Below the pieces are notes generated by a model, which was not told where the DNA came from, ran no database searches, and saw nothing but the letters and a program-made list of their open reading frames with translations. Shown here piece by piece: positions 5,426 to 5,477 of a stretch of 5,477 nucleotides of DNA (its first letter is position 1; each line of letters begins with the position of its first letter). The DNA lies in assembly GCA_937915925.1 (NCBI GenBank), contig CALGGM010000017.1, forward strand, positions 1 through 5,477, given 5' to 3'. Source of the stretch: an uncultured Clostridia bacterium. Lineage in GTDB: Bacteria; Bacillota; Clostridia; Christensenellales; CAG-138. The position numbers were made by a program, and so were the translations under genes.

Positions 5426-5477
5426 CTGGGTGTAGCGCAGTTTGGTAGCGTGCTTGAATGGGGTTCAAGAGGCCGGA
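5426..5477 (+). tRNA. tRNA-Pro (anticodon GGG), 3' part beyond the window
   Basis: The visible 52 bases fold as the 5' two-thirds of a tRNA. The 5' acceptor strand is 5426-5432 (CTGGGTG), with T8-A9 at 5433-5434. The D stem is 5435-5438 with 5448-5451 around a 9-base loop containing GG. The anticodon stem is 5453-5457 (CTTGA) with 5465-5469 (TCAAG), and the 7-base loop has T33 at 5459 and GGG at 5460-5462, reading CCC and CCU proline codons. C at position 1 fits the bacterial tRNA-Pro identity (C1-G72). The T arm, 3' acceptor strand and any encoded CCA are outside the window. U8 (5433) is the position that ThiI, encoded just upstream, would modify. Confidence 0.93.

Overview
The window looks like a chromosomal segment of a low-to-mid GC Gram-positive anaerobe, most likely a gut-type member of the Clostridia (Bacillota). 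The support is strong AGGAGG-type ribosome binding sites, AT-rich intergenic DNA with sigma-A-like promoters, a DUF378 membrane protein, a cysteine desulfurase plus a short ThiI without a rhodanese domain, and a zinc-ribbon/transmembrane/Ig-like surface protein of the kind common in these bacteria. GC-rich codon third positions suggest a moderate-GC lineage. The species cannot be named from this sequence.

Layout. Bases 1-86 hold what may be the last codons of a rightward gene, then a hairpin that probably terminates transcription from both sides. A leftward cluster of three genes follows, in transcription order: a 658-residue membrane-anchored zinc-ribbon/Ig-like protein (2602 to 626), a 99-residue conserved hypothetical protein (623 to 324) and a 71-residue DUF378 two-helix membrane protein (302 to 87). 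The gaps are 2 and 21 bases, so they are probably one operon. A 186-base AT-rich divergent region (2603-2788) carries one promoter in each direction, both with an extended -10 (TGnTATAAT and TGnTATAAA) and poor -35 boxes. The rightward operon is a cysteine desulfurase (2789-3934), thiI (3937-5106, 2 bases later) and a 74-residue single-pass membrane protein (5138-5362). The window ends inside a proline tRNA with anticodon GGG (5426 onward), which has its own near-consensus promoter (TTGACA, 17 bases, TAAGAT).

How the genes work together. The cysteine desulfurase takes sulfur from L-cysteine as a persulfide, and ThiI uses it to make 4-thiouridine at position 8 of tRNAs. The adjacent tRNA-Pro has the U8 that ThiI modifies, though adjacency may be chance. 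The leftward operon appears to be about the cell envelope, but no specific function can be assigned. I see no insertion sequence, CRISPR array, prophage or defence system. The least explained items are the large zinc-ribbon surface protein, the 99-residue conserved protein whose early codons contain two back-to-back hairpins, and a dyad symmetry centred on the -10 box of the tRNA promoter.
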